Shown piece by piece: positions 54,110 through 62,332 of a stretch of DNA of 64,000 bases; positions within the stretch are counted from its first letter, which is position 1; the number at the start of each line of letters is the position of its first letter. The stretch lies in assembly GCA_963922565.1 (NCBI GenBank), contig CAWUIQ010000007.1, positions 48,566 to 112,565 on the forward strand. The letters run 5' to 3'. Under the pieces are notes generated by a model that saw nothing but the letters and a program-made list of their open reading frames with translations, had not been told where the DNA came from and made no database searches. A program made the position numbers and the translations under genes. Source of the stretch: JBCBKL01 sp963922565 (GTDB lineage Bacteria > Pseudomonadota > Alphaproteobacteria > Rhodobacterales > Rhodobacteraceae).

Positions 54110-55285
54110 GTGAATGCCCCGACAAAGCCAGTGAAGAACCAGGACCTCGCTGCTCCTGCCCGTGAGCCGGCCAAATCTGCATACGCTCGGACCAGGCATT
54201 TCGGGATACTGGTGTCTTTCTTCCTGTTCGTGCTGTTCCCGGTTGGAGCAGGCGCTTTCTATCTTTGGCTGATTGCGGAGGATCAGTACGCATCGACAGT
54301 CGGGTTCTCGGTGCGAAATGAGCAGGGGGATCAGGCGGTCGAGCTGCTTGGCGGGATAACCGAGTTCTCCAGTTCGTCAGCATCGGATTCAGATATCCTT
54401 TACGATTTCATCCAAAGCCAAAACATGGTTGCCCAGATCAACGCGGACATCGACCTGAACGAGATCTGGTCGAAGCCTGATTTTGACCCGGTGTTCGCCT
54501 ATCAGCCCCCGGGAACCATCGAAGACCTGCTCGACCAGTGGGGCGATATGGTTCGCCTCAACTACGATACGAGCGATAATCTGCTTGAGGTGCGGGCGTT
54601 GGCATTCACGCCGGAGGATGCGTTGAAGATCACGACTGCAATTCTTGCGCGGTCCACCGAGATGATCAACGAACTCAGTGATATCGCTCGTGAGGACACG
54701 CTGCGCTACACGAGGGAAGACCTGAATGATGCGATCGAGTATCTGAAGGCGACCCGGCAGATCGTGACGGAGTTTCGTAATCGCAATCAAATTGTTGACC
54801 CCGAATCCGATCTTCAAACCCAGGCGACCGTACTCGGATCGCTTCAGGCGAGACTGGCTGACACTCTGATCGAGGTCGAATTGCTGCGTGGTGCAACGCG
54901 CGAAAACGATCCGCGCCTTGAGCAGGGGCAGCGCCGCATCGAGGTTATTCGACAGCAGATCGAGGAAGAGCGCCGTAAGCTCGGCCTTGGTACCGAGCGA
55001 GGAGGAGACGAGGTCTTTGCGACAATTGTCGGAGAGTATGAGCGTCTTATTGTCGACCGTGAGATTGCTGAGCAGGCCTATGCAGTTGCTTTCGCCGCAC
55101 ATGAACGTTCCCGCGCCGAGGCGCGCCGACAGACACGGTATCTTGCGGCACATATCCAGCCGACGCTGGCGGAAAAATCCGAGTTTCCTAAGCGTTGGAC
55201 CCTTTTCGGCCTTCTTAGTTTGTTTCTGCTGACGGTTTGGTCGATTGGCGTCTTGGTGTTCTTTAGCGTCAAAGACCGTCGCTAG
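54110..55285 (+). CDS. Capsule export polysaccharide co-polymerase (KpsE/BexC-like)
   Basis: A 391-residue inner-membrane protein with one N-terminal helix (ILVSFFLFVLFPVGAGAFYL), a large periplasmic domain with long coiled-coil parts (RYTREDLNDAIEYLKATRQI; VIRQQIEEERRKLGLGTERG) and a second helix near the C-terminus (LLSLFLLTVWSIGVLVFFS). This is the KpsE/BexC/CtrB layout that bridges inner membrane to the outer-membrane Wza/KpsD channel. The stop is 13 bases before the KpsT start. Confidence 0.88.
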   Translation: MNAPTKPVKNQDLAAPAREPAKSAYARTRHFGILVSFFLFVLFPVGAGAFYLWLIAEDQYASTVGFSVRNEQGDQAVELLGGITEFSSSSASDSDILYDFIQSQNMVAQINADIDLNEIWSKPDFDPVFAYQPPGTIEDLLDQWGDMVRLNYDTSDNLLEVRALAFTPEDALKITTAILARSTEMINELSDIAREDTLRYTREDLNDAIEYLKATRQIVTEFRNRNQIVDPESDLQTQATVLGSLQARLADTLIEVELLRGATRENDPRLEQGQRRIEVIRQQIEEERRKLGLGTERGGDEVFATIVGEYERLIVDREIAEQAYAVAFAAHERSRAEARRQTRYLAAHIQPTLAEKSEFPKRWTLFGLLSLFLLTVWSIGVLVFFSVKDRR

Positions 55286-55298
55286 CCAAAGGTAACGC

Positions 55299-55970
55299 AT
55301 GATCGAGCTTCGAGATCTCTTGAAGGTCTACCACGTCGGTTCGGAAAAAAAGGTGGTGGCGCGGAACATCAATGCGGTGTTCCCGTCGGGCCGATCAATT
55401 GCGCTGCTGGGCAGGAACGGGGCCGGGAAATCAACACTCTTGCGGATGATTGCTGGTACTGAAGATCCAACCATGGGCGAGGTGTATTCAACCGGGTCGA
55501 TCTCGTGGCCCGTCGGTTTTGCTGGCTCGTTCCACCCAGAGTTAAGCGGCGCGCAAAACGTCCGCTTTGTCGCCAGGATCTATGGGGTAGATACGGATCA
55601 GCTGGTGGATTATGTTCGCGACTTCGCCGAGCTTGGCCCACATTTCACCCAACCATTCAGGACGTATTCTGCCGGCATGCGATCGCGGCTGGCATTCGGC
55701 ACGTCAATGGGGATCAAGTTCGACACCTATCTGGTCGACGAGGTCACGTCGGTGGGTGACGCCGCTTTTCGCACCAAGAGCCGCGAGGTCCTCAATGCTC
55801 GGCTGCAAAGCTCAGGTGCTATCGTTGTCACGCACTCGATGCCGTTGTTGCGCGACATCTGTGATAGTGCGGTCATTTTGGAGAACGGTGACCTGGAGTT
55901 CATCGAGGATATCAACGAGGCCATCTCTCGGCACGAAGCCAACATGCTGAAGAGCCCGAGTTCCGGGTGA
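55299..55970 (+). CDS. kpsT: Capsular polysaccharide ABC exporter ATP-binding protein (KpsT type)
   Basis: A 223-residue ATPase. Walker A is G38RNGAGKS45 in IALLGRNGAGKSTL, the signature YSAGMRSRLAFG, Walker B TYLVDEVTSVGD and the H-loop VVTHSM. The short length and the GSISWPVGFAGSFHPELSG region are typical of KpsT/Wzt without a carbohydrate-binding tail. It works with KpsM (53219) and the KpsE-like protein just upstream. It is convergent with the sulfotransferase gene, the two stop codons almost touching. Confidence 0.93.
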   Translation: MIELRDLLKVYHVGSEKKVVARNINAVFPSGRSIALLGRNGAGKSTLLRMIAGTEDPTMGEVYSTGSISWPVGFAGSFHPELSGAQNVRFVARIYGVDTDQLVDYVRDFAELGPHFTQPFRTYSAGMRSRLAFGTSMGIKFDTYLVDEVTSVGDAAFRTKSREVLNARLQSSGAIVVTHSMPLLRDICDSAVILENGDLEFIEDINEAISRHEANMLKSPSSG

Positions 55971-55971
55971 G

Positions 55972-56850
55972 CTAGAGCTGAGCGCGTGTCTCCGCAATGA
56001 AGCGCTGTTTAAAGGTCGAATTTACCTCTGACGCCTGTTTCTCCATCTTTGGAGGTTGGGGTGACCAACCACCGACATCTTGGTCGACAAAGTCTGCGAT
56101 GCTTTTTACGGATGTTTTTGGCGAGGCTACCACCTGATCGTAGGTGACGGTTAGTCGCTCGATCTCCAGCAGTTCACAAACAAGCGACGACAGCTGTTCC
56201 GCTTCGTGGATAGCGGACAGAATTTTCCGCAGCTGCCTCGAGTCGTACTTGATGGTTGCCTGCGCCGAACGTGGCTGCTGACTGGTCCAGCTTTTGGTCT
56301 GATCGGCGATTAATAGTGAGACGGCTTGGTCCAGGCGGCTTTCGCGGACCATATGCACGGCCTGAACTTTCTCGAACCGGTCCAAATAGCGCGACCGATG
56401 CAGCATCATCAACTGATCCCAAGATGCCTTAAAACCATAGATTTTCTTTCCGCCGCCATCCCGCTGGGCCATTGCATCGAGACACTGCGCGAATGTTTTG
56501 GCTTCTAGTCTCTTCGATGCATGCTCCACGACATTGTGGTTCAGCTGCTCGTAGAAACCCGAAAAGACCGGCGTGGAACGCAAGTGCTCAGCAAGCAGGT
56601 TTGAGCCGCAGCGGTTGTAGAACAACAACAACACCAGATGAGGACGCTCCGAACGTCCTTGGTCGCACATCATTCTCGCATCCCCGAAGAAGCGTCTTAG
56701 CTTCCTCTCATGGATGCTTTGAACTGATAGCCTGTCGATAAGCTCGCTGCCGCGCAGTAGACGCGTCAGACCCACGTCGCTTCCCTCCTTAACCCATTCA
56801 CGTCGCATTCCCTTCGGCTGCCTTCTGATTGACGGCAGTATACAGGTCAA
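55972..56850 (-). CDS. Stf0-like sulfotransferase
   Basis: A roughly 290-residue protein with the PAPS-binding loop of sulfotransferases in LLLFYNRCGSNLLAEHLRST, the 3'-phosphate-binding region VHMVRESRLDQAVS, and the long FGFYEQLN-like core FSGFYEQLNHNVV; the arrangement fits Stf0 (trehalose 2-sulfotransferase type). The start is uncertain: ATG 56850, 56808 or further inside. It lies next to the capsule exporter and could sulfate a capsular or cell-wall glycan, though Stf0 enzymes also act on glycolipids. Confidence 0.78.
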   Translation of the reverse strand: MTCILPSIRRQPKGMRREWVKEGSDVGLTRLLRGSELIDRLSVQSIHERKLRRFFGDARMMCDQGRSERPHLVLLLFYNRCGSNLLAEHLRSTPVFSGFYEQLNHNVVEHASKRLEAKTFAQCLDAMAQRDGGGKKIYGFKASWDQLMMLHRSRYLDRFEKVQAVHMVRESRLDQAVSLLIADQTKSWTSQQPRSAQATIKYDSRQLRKILSAIHEAEQLSSLVCELLEIERLTVTYDQVVASPKTSVKSIADFVDQDVGGWSPQPPKMEKQASEVNSTFKQRFIAETRAQL

Positions 56851-56974
56851 GGCTTCGACAGAAGGCGGGCAGGTTTCGGTAGATATGAAAAAGCCGCATC
56901 GACTCGGTCAGCAACTCGAGCTTGTTTGGAAGGCTTCAGCAATAAAGGCCAAACTGAGCTTTAGTGGGGTGTGT

Positions 56975-57061
56975 TGGTGCCCAGAAGAGGACTCGAACCT
57001 CCACGTCCATACGGACACTAGCACCTGAAGCTAGCGCGTCTACCAATTCCGCCATCTGGGC
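56975..57061 (-). tRNA. tRNA-Leu (anticodon CAG)
   Basis: On the minus strand the sequence folds as a class II tRNA with encoded CCA: acceptor arms GCCCAGA and TCTGGGC, anticodon stem CTAGC/GCTAG with loop TTCAGGT giving anticodon CAG, a variable arm GTCCGTATGGAC, and a T-loop GGTTCGAGTCC. The gene ends in ACCA at 56975. It separates the capsule region from the NDUFA9-like gene. Confidence 0.95.
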
Positions 57062-57199
57062 ACGATGTCGTGGGGAGCGGATGTAAGGCCGCGTTAAATC
57101 GGTGTCAATTCGATTCTGTTGCTTTGCGCGGCGAATTGGCGGCTTGTCGGCGTCACGTCACGACGATACATCCGCCCTATCGCGAACAAGGAGTGTTCC

Positions 57200-58183
57200 A
57201 TGTCCAAGCTCGTCACGATTTACGGCGGTTCAGGCTTTGTCGGGCGTTACATCGCGCGCCGCATGGCCAAAGCTGGATGGCGGATACGCGTCGCGGTGCG
57301 CAGACCGAACGAAGCGATTTTTGTAAAGCCCTACGGCGTTGTCGGACAGGTCGAACCGGTCTTTTGCAATATCCGTGACGATGCGTCGGTCGCTGATGTG
57401 ATGCTCGGCGCCGATGCGGTGGTTAACTGCGTTGGCATACTTGCGCCAGCCGGCAAGAACACATTCGATGCGATCCAGGCCGAAGGGGCGGAACGCATCG
57501 CCCGGATCGCGGCACAGCAGGGCGTTAAGAAGCTGGTACACGTCTCTGCCATTGGTGCTGATGCGGGTTCCGACAGCGACTATTCCCGGACAAAGGCCGA
57601 AGGTGAGGCGGGCATTCTCGCCCACATGCCGGATGCCGTCATCCTTCGTCCATCGATCGTTTTCGGACCTGAGGACGAGTTCTTCAATCGCTTCGCATCG
57701 ATGAGCCGCCTGGGGCCATTGCTGCCGGTTGTCGGCGCCTCGACAAAGTTTCAGCCCGTCTATGTTGAGGACGTTGCGAAAGCGGCCGAACTGGCCCTGA
57801 CCACTGATGATGTCACGCCGGGTATCTACGAACTGGGTGGTCCGGAGATCAAGACATTCCGCGCGCTGATGGAGCAGATGCTCGAAGTGATCCGGCGCAA
57901 ACGAGGTGTTGTGAACATTCCTTTCTGGGCCGCGAACCTGATGGGGTTCGGCTTTGATCTGGCCAACACTCTGTCCTTAGGGCTTATCCCCGCTCAAATC
58001 ACTCAGGACCAGGTGCGGAACCTGCGAAACGACAATGTGGTCGGTGAAACGGCGAGGGGGTTCGCCGAACTGGGGATCAAGCCTGTTTCGATGGATGCGG
58101 TCCTGCCTGAATACCTTTGGCGCTTTCGTCCGTCCGGCCAGTACGATGCAATCAAGGAAAGCGCTGAGAACCTGCGCGGCTAG
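57200..58183 (+). CDS. Complex I NDUFA9-subunit-like NAD(P)-binding protein
   Basis: A 327-residue atypical short-chain dehydrogenase. The Rossmann loop GGSGFVGRYIA starts at residue 9, AVVNCVGILAPAGKNTF follows, and YSRTKAEGEA carries the SDR-like Tyr and Lys. The C-terminal FWAANLMGFGFDLANTLSLG and the overall size fit the NDUFA9/complex I-associated family, which is present in alphaproteobacterial genomes. Role: NADPH-binding structural protein or quinone-related reductase; not certain. The ATG at 57200 with AAGGAG was chosen. It is convergent with uppP, the last four bases overlapping. Confidence 0.88.
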   Translation: MSKLVTIYGGSGFVGRYIARRMAKAGWRIRVAVRRPNEAIFVKPYGVVGQVEPVFCNIRDDASVADVMLGADAVVNCVGILAPAGKNTFDAIQAEGAERIARIAAQQGVKKLVHVSAIGADAGSDSDYSRTKAEGEAGILAHMPDAVILRPSIVFGPEDEFFNRFASMSRLGPLLPVVGASTKFQPVYVEDVAKAAELALTTDDVTPGIYELGGPEIKTFRALMEQMLEVIRRKRGVVNIPFWAANLMGFGFDLANTLSLGLIPAQITQDQVRNLRNDNVVGETARGFAELGIKPVSMDAVLPEYLWRFRPSGQYDAIKESAENLRG

Positions 58184-58983
58184 GTGTAGGCCCAGATCAG
58201 CAAGCCTAGGCCGAAGATGACCCGATAGATAACGTATGGCGTGAAGCTGACGCTCTTGAGTAGGCGCATCATCAAATAAAGCGCGGCAAAGGCTGCAAAA
58301 AATGCGAAGGCCGCTGCGATCGAGGCGTCGCGGGCGAGGGCCCAATTCGCCTGCCCTACCACATCCAAGCTCAAAACTAGACCGGATGCGAGGATCACGG
58401 GGATCGACATCAGCATTGACAAGGTGGCAGCGCCTTCTCTGTCATATCCCAACATCCGCCCCGCTGTAATAGTGATGCCAGACCGCGAGGTCCCGGGGAT
58501 GAGCGCGAGGCATTGGGCCAAACCAAAGAGCATGGCGTGGCGCAGGGTCCAACGATCAGCGCTTCGGTCTTCGGCGCCCTTCATGTCCGCCCAATAGAGC
58601 ACGATGCCGAATAACAGCATTGTCCAGCCAATGACCTCGACGCTGCGCATGGCCTCATCCAGCCCAATAAGTCTGATCCCAAGTCCGACAATCACGGCAG
58701 GAATCGTCGCAATGACCAGACACAGCGCGAGAAACGCCCCTTGGGTGTCGACACGACCACGCACAAGCCTCAGCGTACCTGCCAAGGCGATCCGGACTTG
58801 TGGCCAAAAGTAGAGAACGACAGCGCCCAAGGTACCCACGTGGACAGCGACATCGATAGCAAGCCCCTGATCTTGTGTTCCGGTCATTTGCGGAAGCAAT
58901 ATGAGGTGTCCGGACGAGCTGATCGGCAGGAACTCGGTCACGCCCTGAATGATCGCTACCAGCAAAAGTTGAAAAAGTGTCAT
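58180..58983 (-). CDS. uppP: Undecaprenyl-diphosphatase
   Basis: A 267-residue membrane protein with about eight helices and both UppP motifs: EFLPISSSGHLILLP near the N-terminus and PGTSRSGITITAGRMLG. It converts undecaprenyl diphosphate to the monophosphate carrier used in peptidoglycan and polysaccharide synthesis, and confers bacitracin resistance. Length and topology are standard. It sits next to, but is not cotranscribed with, the NDUFA9-like gene. Confidence 0.96.
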   Translation of the reverse strand: MTLFQLLLVAIIQGVTEFLPISSSGHLILLPQMTGTQDQGLAIDVAVHVGTLGAVVLYFWPQVRIALAGTLRLVRGRVDTQGAFLALCLVIATIPAVIVGLGIRLIGLDEAMRSVEVIGWTMLLFGIVLYWADMKGAEDRSADRWTLRHAMLFGLAQCLALIPGTSRSGITITAGRMLGYDREGAATLSMLMSIPVILASGLVLSLDVVGQANWALARDASIAAAFAFFAAFAALYLMMRLLKSVSFTPYVIYRVIFGLGLLIWAYT

Positions 58984-59125
58984 GGGCGCGCGTTAACTTG
59001 TGATACGACTCCTTTACAAGCCATTGATTCCGATAGCAAAGGCTGAAAAAGAGACCGGATCGGACCTTAATTTTGCTCCTAATGCCGAGCACGAAGTCAT
59101 TTTCACAAAAGTAATCTGTAAGTAG

Positions 59126-59140
59126 GTCATACATTATGAC
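59126..59140. promoter_or_regulatory. Perfect palindrome upstream of gltD
   Basis: GTCATA-CAT-TATGAC is an inverted repeat with six-base arms and a three-base spacer, 66 bases before the gltD ATG and 143 bases from the uppP start. Its place in the divergent region suggests an operator for a dimeric regulator; no regulator gene is adjacent. Confidence 0.4.
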
Positions 59141-59205
59141 TTTTAATCAGTGCCGCGATGCCGTATGCGTCGCCCACTCAGACTCGCGTGCGGGGAGGAC
59201 GCAAT

Positions 59206-60645
59206 ATGGCAGATCAGCCGATGCTCAAATTTGTAACCGTTGAACGGGACATGCCGGAAAAGCGCAATGCTGATCTGCGGAAGACGGACTTTGACGAGAT
59301 CTATGCCGAGTATGCGGACGCCAAGGCGAAAGAGCAGGCAAGCCGCTGCAGCCAGTGTGGTGTGCCCTATTGCCAGTCGCATTGTCCGCTGCACAACAAT
59401 ATCCCCGACTGGTTGATGCTTACGGCCGAAGGACGGCTGCGCGAAGCTTATGAGGTAAGCCAGGCCACCAACACCTTCCCTGAGATATGCGGGCGGATTT
59501 GTCCGCAGGATCGTCTCTGCGAAGGCAACTGCGTTATCGAGCAATCTGGCCATGGTACCGTTACCATCGGCGCAGTCGAGAAATATATCACTGACACAGC
59601 ATGGGAAGAGGGCTGGGTTCAGCCTATCAGACCAGTTCAGGAGCATACCGTATCCGTGGGCATCATTGGGGCTGGCCCAGGGGGGCTCGCGGCGGCCGAC
59701 ATGCTGCGCCGGGCCGGCGTTCAGGTCACTGTCTACGACCGCTATGACCGGGCAGGCGGGTTGCTGACCTACGGGATCCCGGGTTTCAAACTAGAAAAAG
59801 ACGTAGTGATGCGCCGCAACGAGCAACTCGAAGATGCGGGCGTCACATTCGAGCTGAATTGCGATGTCGACAAGGACGTGTTCGCGACTATTCGCGCAGA
59901 GCACGATGCAGTCGTCATTGCGACGGGTGTCTACAAGTCGCGGGACTTGCAGATGCCTAACGGGAATGCTGACAGCATCGTCAAGGCGATCGACTACCTG
60001 ACGGCCAGCAACCGGAAAAGCTTTGACGACGACGTGCCAGAGTTTGATTCCGGCGCTTTGAACGCACAGGGCCGCCGGGTTGTTGTCATTGGCGGCGGCG
60101 ACACCGCGATGGATTGCGTGCGGACCGCAATCCGCCAAGGTGCGAGCAGCGTCAAATGTCTGTACCGCCGTGACCGCGCCAACATGCCGGGCAGCCAGCG
60201 CGAAGTCGCGAACGCCGAAGAAGAAGGCGTTGTCTTTGAGTGGTTGAGCGCACCCAAAGGGTTTACCGAGGTGGGTGGAACCGTCTCTGGCGTGATGGTC
60301 CAGAAGATGCGCCTGGGCGCCCCGGACGCGACGGGTCGGCAGGCGCCCGAGGTGATTGAGGGCGCGGATTACGTCGAAGAGGCGGATCTGGTGATCAAGG
60401 CGCTTGGCTTTGAGCCAGAGGACCTGCCCCAGATGTTCGATGAGCCGGGCCTTCAGGTCACCCGTTGGGGTACGATCAAGGCCGAGTTTACAACCGGCAA
60501 GACCGAGTTGGATGGTGTCTATGCCGTAGGTGACATTGTACGCGGCGCCTCGCTGGTGGTCTGGGCCATCCGTGACGGACGGGATTGTGCCGAAGCGATA
60601 CTCAAAGAGCTGGGTGTCGGCGCAACAGCCATCGCAGCCGAGTAA
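59206..60645 (+). CDS. gltD: Glutamate synthase small subunit (NADPH)
   Basis: A 479-residue GltD. Cysteines for the two 4Fe-4S clusters lie in CSQCGVPYCQSHCPLHNNIP and ICGRICPQDRLCEGNCVIEQ, the FAD loop in GIIGAGPGGLAAADMLRRAG, and the NADPH loop in VVVIGGGDTAMDCVRTAI; the C-terminal DGVYAVGDIVRGASLVVWAI closes the fold. It supplies electrons to GltB for synthesis of glutamate from glutamine and 2-oxoglutarate. The ATG at 59206 has GGGGAGGAC; an upstream start in the same frame is not family-like. Here gltB is not adjacent but follows about 2.5 kb later. Confidence 0.97.
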   Translation: MADQPMLKFVTVERDMPEKRNADLRKTDFDEIYAEYADAKAKEQASRCSQCGVPYCQSHCPLHNNIPDWLMLTAEGRLREAYEVSQATNTFPEICGRICPQDRLCEGNCVIEQSGHGTVTIGAVEKYITDTAWEEGWVQPIRPVQEHTVSVGIIGAGPGGLAAADMLRRAGVQVTVYDRYDRAGGLLTYGIPGFKLEKDVVMRRNEQLEDAGVTFELNCDVDKDVFATIRAEHDAVVIATGVYKSRDLQMPNGNADSIVKAIDYLTASNRKSFDDDVPEFDSGALNAQGRRVVVIGGGDTAMDCVRTAIRQGASSVKCLYRRDRANMPGSQREVANAEEEGVVFEWLSAPKGFTEVGGTVSGVMVQKMRLGAPDATGRQAPEVIEGADYVEEADLVIKALGFEPEDLPQMFDEPGLQVTRWGTIKAEFTTGKTELDGVYAVGDIVRGASLVVWAIRDGRDCAEAILKELGVGATAIAAE

Positions 60646-60744
60646 TATCCATTTGGGGGAAGGGCGGTAGCCAAACCCGGGGTATGACAGCCTCACTGAC
60701 CCAACCGGCGTCAATCGAAACAGAGATCCAGACGGATAAGAACT

Positions 60745-61230
60745 TTGAGCGCAACGGCAACATCACCATCGACTCGCCAAGGCGGCTGCATGTGCGGCGC
60801 CGTGCGCTTTGTCGCGCATGACGTGCCGGCCAAATTCGCCGCCTGTCATTGTGAGATGTGCCGCCGCTGGACCGGGTCTGCGCTACTGGACCTCGATGTG
60901 TTGGTCGAAAATGTGGAATGGAGTGGCGAGCCACATATCCGCACATTCCAGAGTTCCGACTGGGCCGAGCGCGCATGGTGTGACCGCTGCGGCACAAACC
61001 TGTGGTTCCGCATGACCCAGGACAACGAATGGTCGGGCTCGTACGGGATTCCCATCGGTCTGTTCGATGATGCCAGCGGGTTCGAGATGAGCACCGAAAT
61101 CTTCATCGACCAAAAGCCCGACAGCTTTGCCTTTGCCGGCACCGGGCGGACGGTGCTGACACGCGCGGAATGCGTGGCGAAGTTTTCGGCGTTGGATGAC
61201 GCGCCCGGTCAGGGATCGGACGTGACATGA
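60745..61230 (+). CDS. GFA family zinc-binding protein (1 of 3)
   Basis: A 161-residue protein of the GFA (glutathione-dependent formaldehyde-activating enzyme-like/CENP-V) family. Zinc ligands appear in GGCMCGAVRF, ACHCEMCRRW and WCDRCGTNLWF, all seven conserved cysteines present. Many family members are of unknown activity and lack a proven role in formaldehyde oxidation. The start is at TTG 60745 with no strong ribosome site. It overlaps the next GFA start by four bases. Confidence 0.88.
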   Translation: MSATATSPSTRQGGCMCGAVRFVAHDVPAKFAACHCEMCRRWTGSALLDLDVLVENVEWSGEPHIRTFQSSDWAERAWCDRCGTNLWFRMTQDNEWSGSYGIPIGLFDDASGFEMSTEIFIDQKPDSFAFAGTGRTVLTRAECVAKFSALDDAPGQGSDVT

Positions 61231-61661
61231 CATCACCACGCGAGATAACCGGGCGCTGTTTGTGTGGTGCGGTAACGGTTCGGGCGACCGTGACGGACCC
61301 GATCGTGCGTGCGTGCCACTGCGATATGTGCCGCCAGCACACGTCGTCCATGTTCATGTCGCTGGCGACCGATCCGGGATCGGAGCGGATCGAAGGCCCG
61401 GCCAAATCCTATCGCTCTTCGGATTGGGCGGAGCGCGGATTTTGCGAGGTCTGCGGATCGACGCTTTGGTACGGGACAACGGACGATGGTGCGCGACATC
61501 TGGCGGCGGGGCTGTTCGAGGACGCCGCGGGCGCGCCGCTGAAGCTGGAATTCTTTGCCGACCTTTGCCCACAGGGCTATGCGCTGGCCGGAGAGCACAA
61601 GCGGTTGTCGACCAAAGAGACCCTTGAAGCCTTCGGTGTTTCCGAAGAGGACGGCGCATGA
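61227..61661 (+). CDS. GFA family zinc-binding protein (2 of 3)
   Basis: A 144-residue second GFA copy: GRCLCGAVTVRA, ACHCDMCRQH and FCEVCGSTLWYG carry the zinc cysteines. It overlaps the first GFA gene (ATGA) and the third (ATGA), each by four bases, so translation is coupled. Protein identity with the neighbours is moderate outside the motifs, so the copies diverged long ago or were assembled from different lineages. Confidence 0.88.
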   Translation: MTSPREITGRCLCGAVTVRATVTDPIVRACHCDMCRQHTSSMFMSLATDPGSERIEGPAKSYRSSDWAERGFCEVCGSTLWYGTTDDGARHLAAGLFEDAAGAPLKLEFFADLCPQGYALAGEHKRLSTKETLEAFGVSEEDGA

Positions 61662-62107
61662 GTGCGCACGGACATATCGAAGGGCACTGCCTCTGCGGTG
61701 CGGTGACGGTGCAGGTGCGCGGCCTCTCCGATGAGATCAGCGCGTGCCACTGCGATCTGTGTACGCGCTGGAGTGGCGGCGTGCAGATGGGCATCGAGGC
61801 GCCCGTCGATCAGGTGCAGTGGAGCGGCCCGGTCAAGGTGCACCGGTCCTCCCGCCTCGCGGAACGGGCCTGGTGCGACACGTGCGGCTCGTCACTGTGG
61901 CTGCGCGGGATCGAAGGCCCGGGCGTCGGGTATCTGGAGCTGTGCCCCGGCCTGTTTGAAAACGCCGCCGGCGCGCGACTGACGCGCGTCGTTTACGCCG
62001 ACCGGCACCCGGACGGGTTCTGGTTGGAGGGTCACGCGGTCACGCGGGTGCCGCAACGGGAGTATGAGGCGCAGTTCGACCACCTGACTGAGGGGGCGGA
62101 CCATTGA
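61658..62107 (+). CDS. GFA family zinc-binding protein (3 of 3)
   Basis: A 149-residue third GFA copy: GHCLCGAVTVQV, ACHCDLCTRWSGG and WCDTCGSSLWLRG hold the cysteines. It shares the SSRLAERAWCDTCG core with the first copy (SSDWAERAWCDRCG). It overlaps copy 2 by four bases, and its stop overlaps a possible 31-codon ORF by two bases. Substrates of these three proteins are unknown; position between gltD and gltB suggests a link to glutamate or one-carbon metabolism but does not prove it. Confidence 0.88.
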   Translation: MSAHGHIEGHCLCGAVTVQVRGLSDEISACHCDLCTRWSGGVQMGIEAPVDQVQWSGPVKVHRSSRLAERAWCDTCGSSLWLRGIEGPGVGYLELCPGLFENAAGARLTRVVYADRHPDGFWLEGHAVTRVPQREYEAQFDHLTEGADH

Positions 62108-62199
62108 TCAAATACATGGGAGCGGTTGGGGTAAACCATCGCGACTTTTTCGGGACATGGGCTGAGGCGAAGGCGTTTCTAAAAGGAGCGGCAAAGTGA
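62104..62199 (+). CDS. Possible 31-residue peptide between GFA genes and hydrolase
   Basis: A TTG-started ORF overlapping the third GFA stop and preceded by GAGGGGGCGG at 62090-62099. It encodes a 31-residue peptide with MGAVGVNHRDFFGTWAEAKA in its middle and KGAAK at the end. Composition is protein-like, the ribosome site is good, and the coupling pattern matches the genes before it. No known family was recognised and chance cannot be excluded for so short a frame. Confidence 0.35.
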   Translation: MIKYMGAVGVNHRDFFGTWAEAKAFLKGAAK

Positions 62200-62332
62200 G
62201 GTTTGGCAAGGTCATAACTACACTTCGGGATAGGTCAGCGCGTTTGTGCGGATATCTGACCTGTCATGCCGCAGGCTTTGGCACGTCCTTTTCGTTGGTG
62301 CCCGCAAAACCCCACGGTCGCCTGAGCTGAAC

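Noticed and set aside
56975..57061. tRNA-Leu as attachment site of an integrated island
   Set aside because: No integrase gene lies in the window and no copy of the tRNA 3' end was noticed on the other side of the glycan region, so an att claim is not supported.
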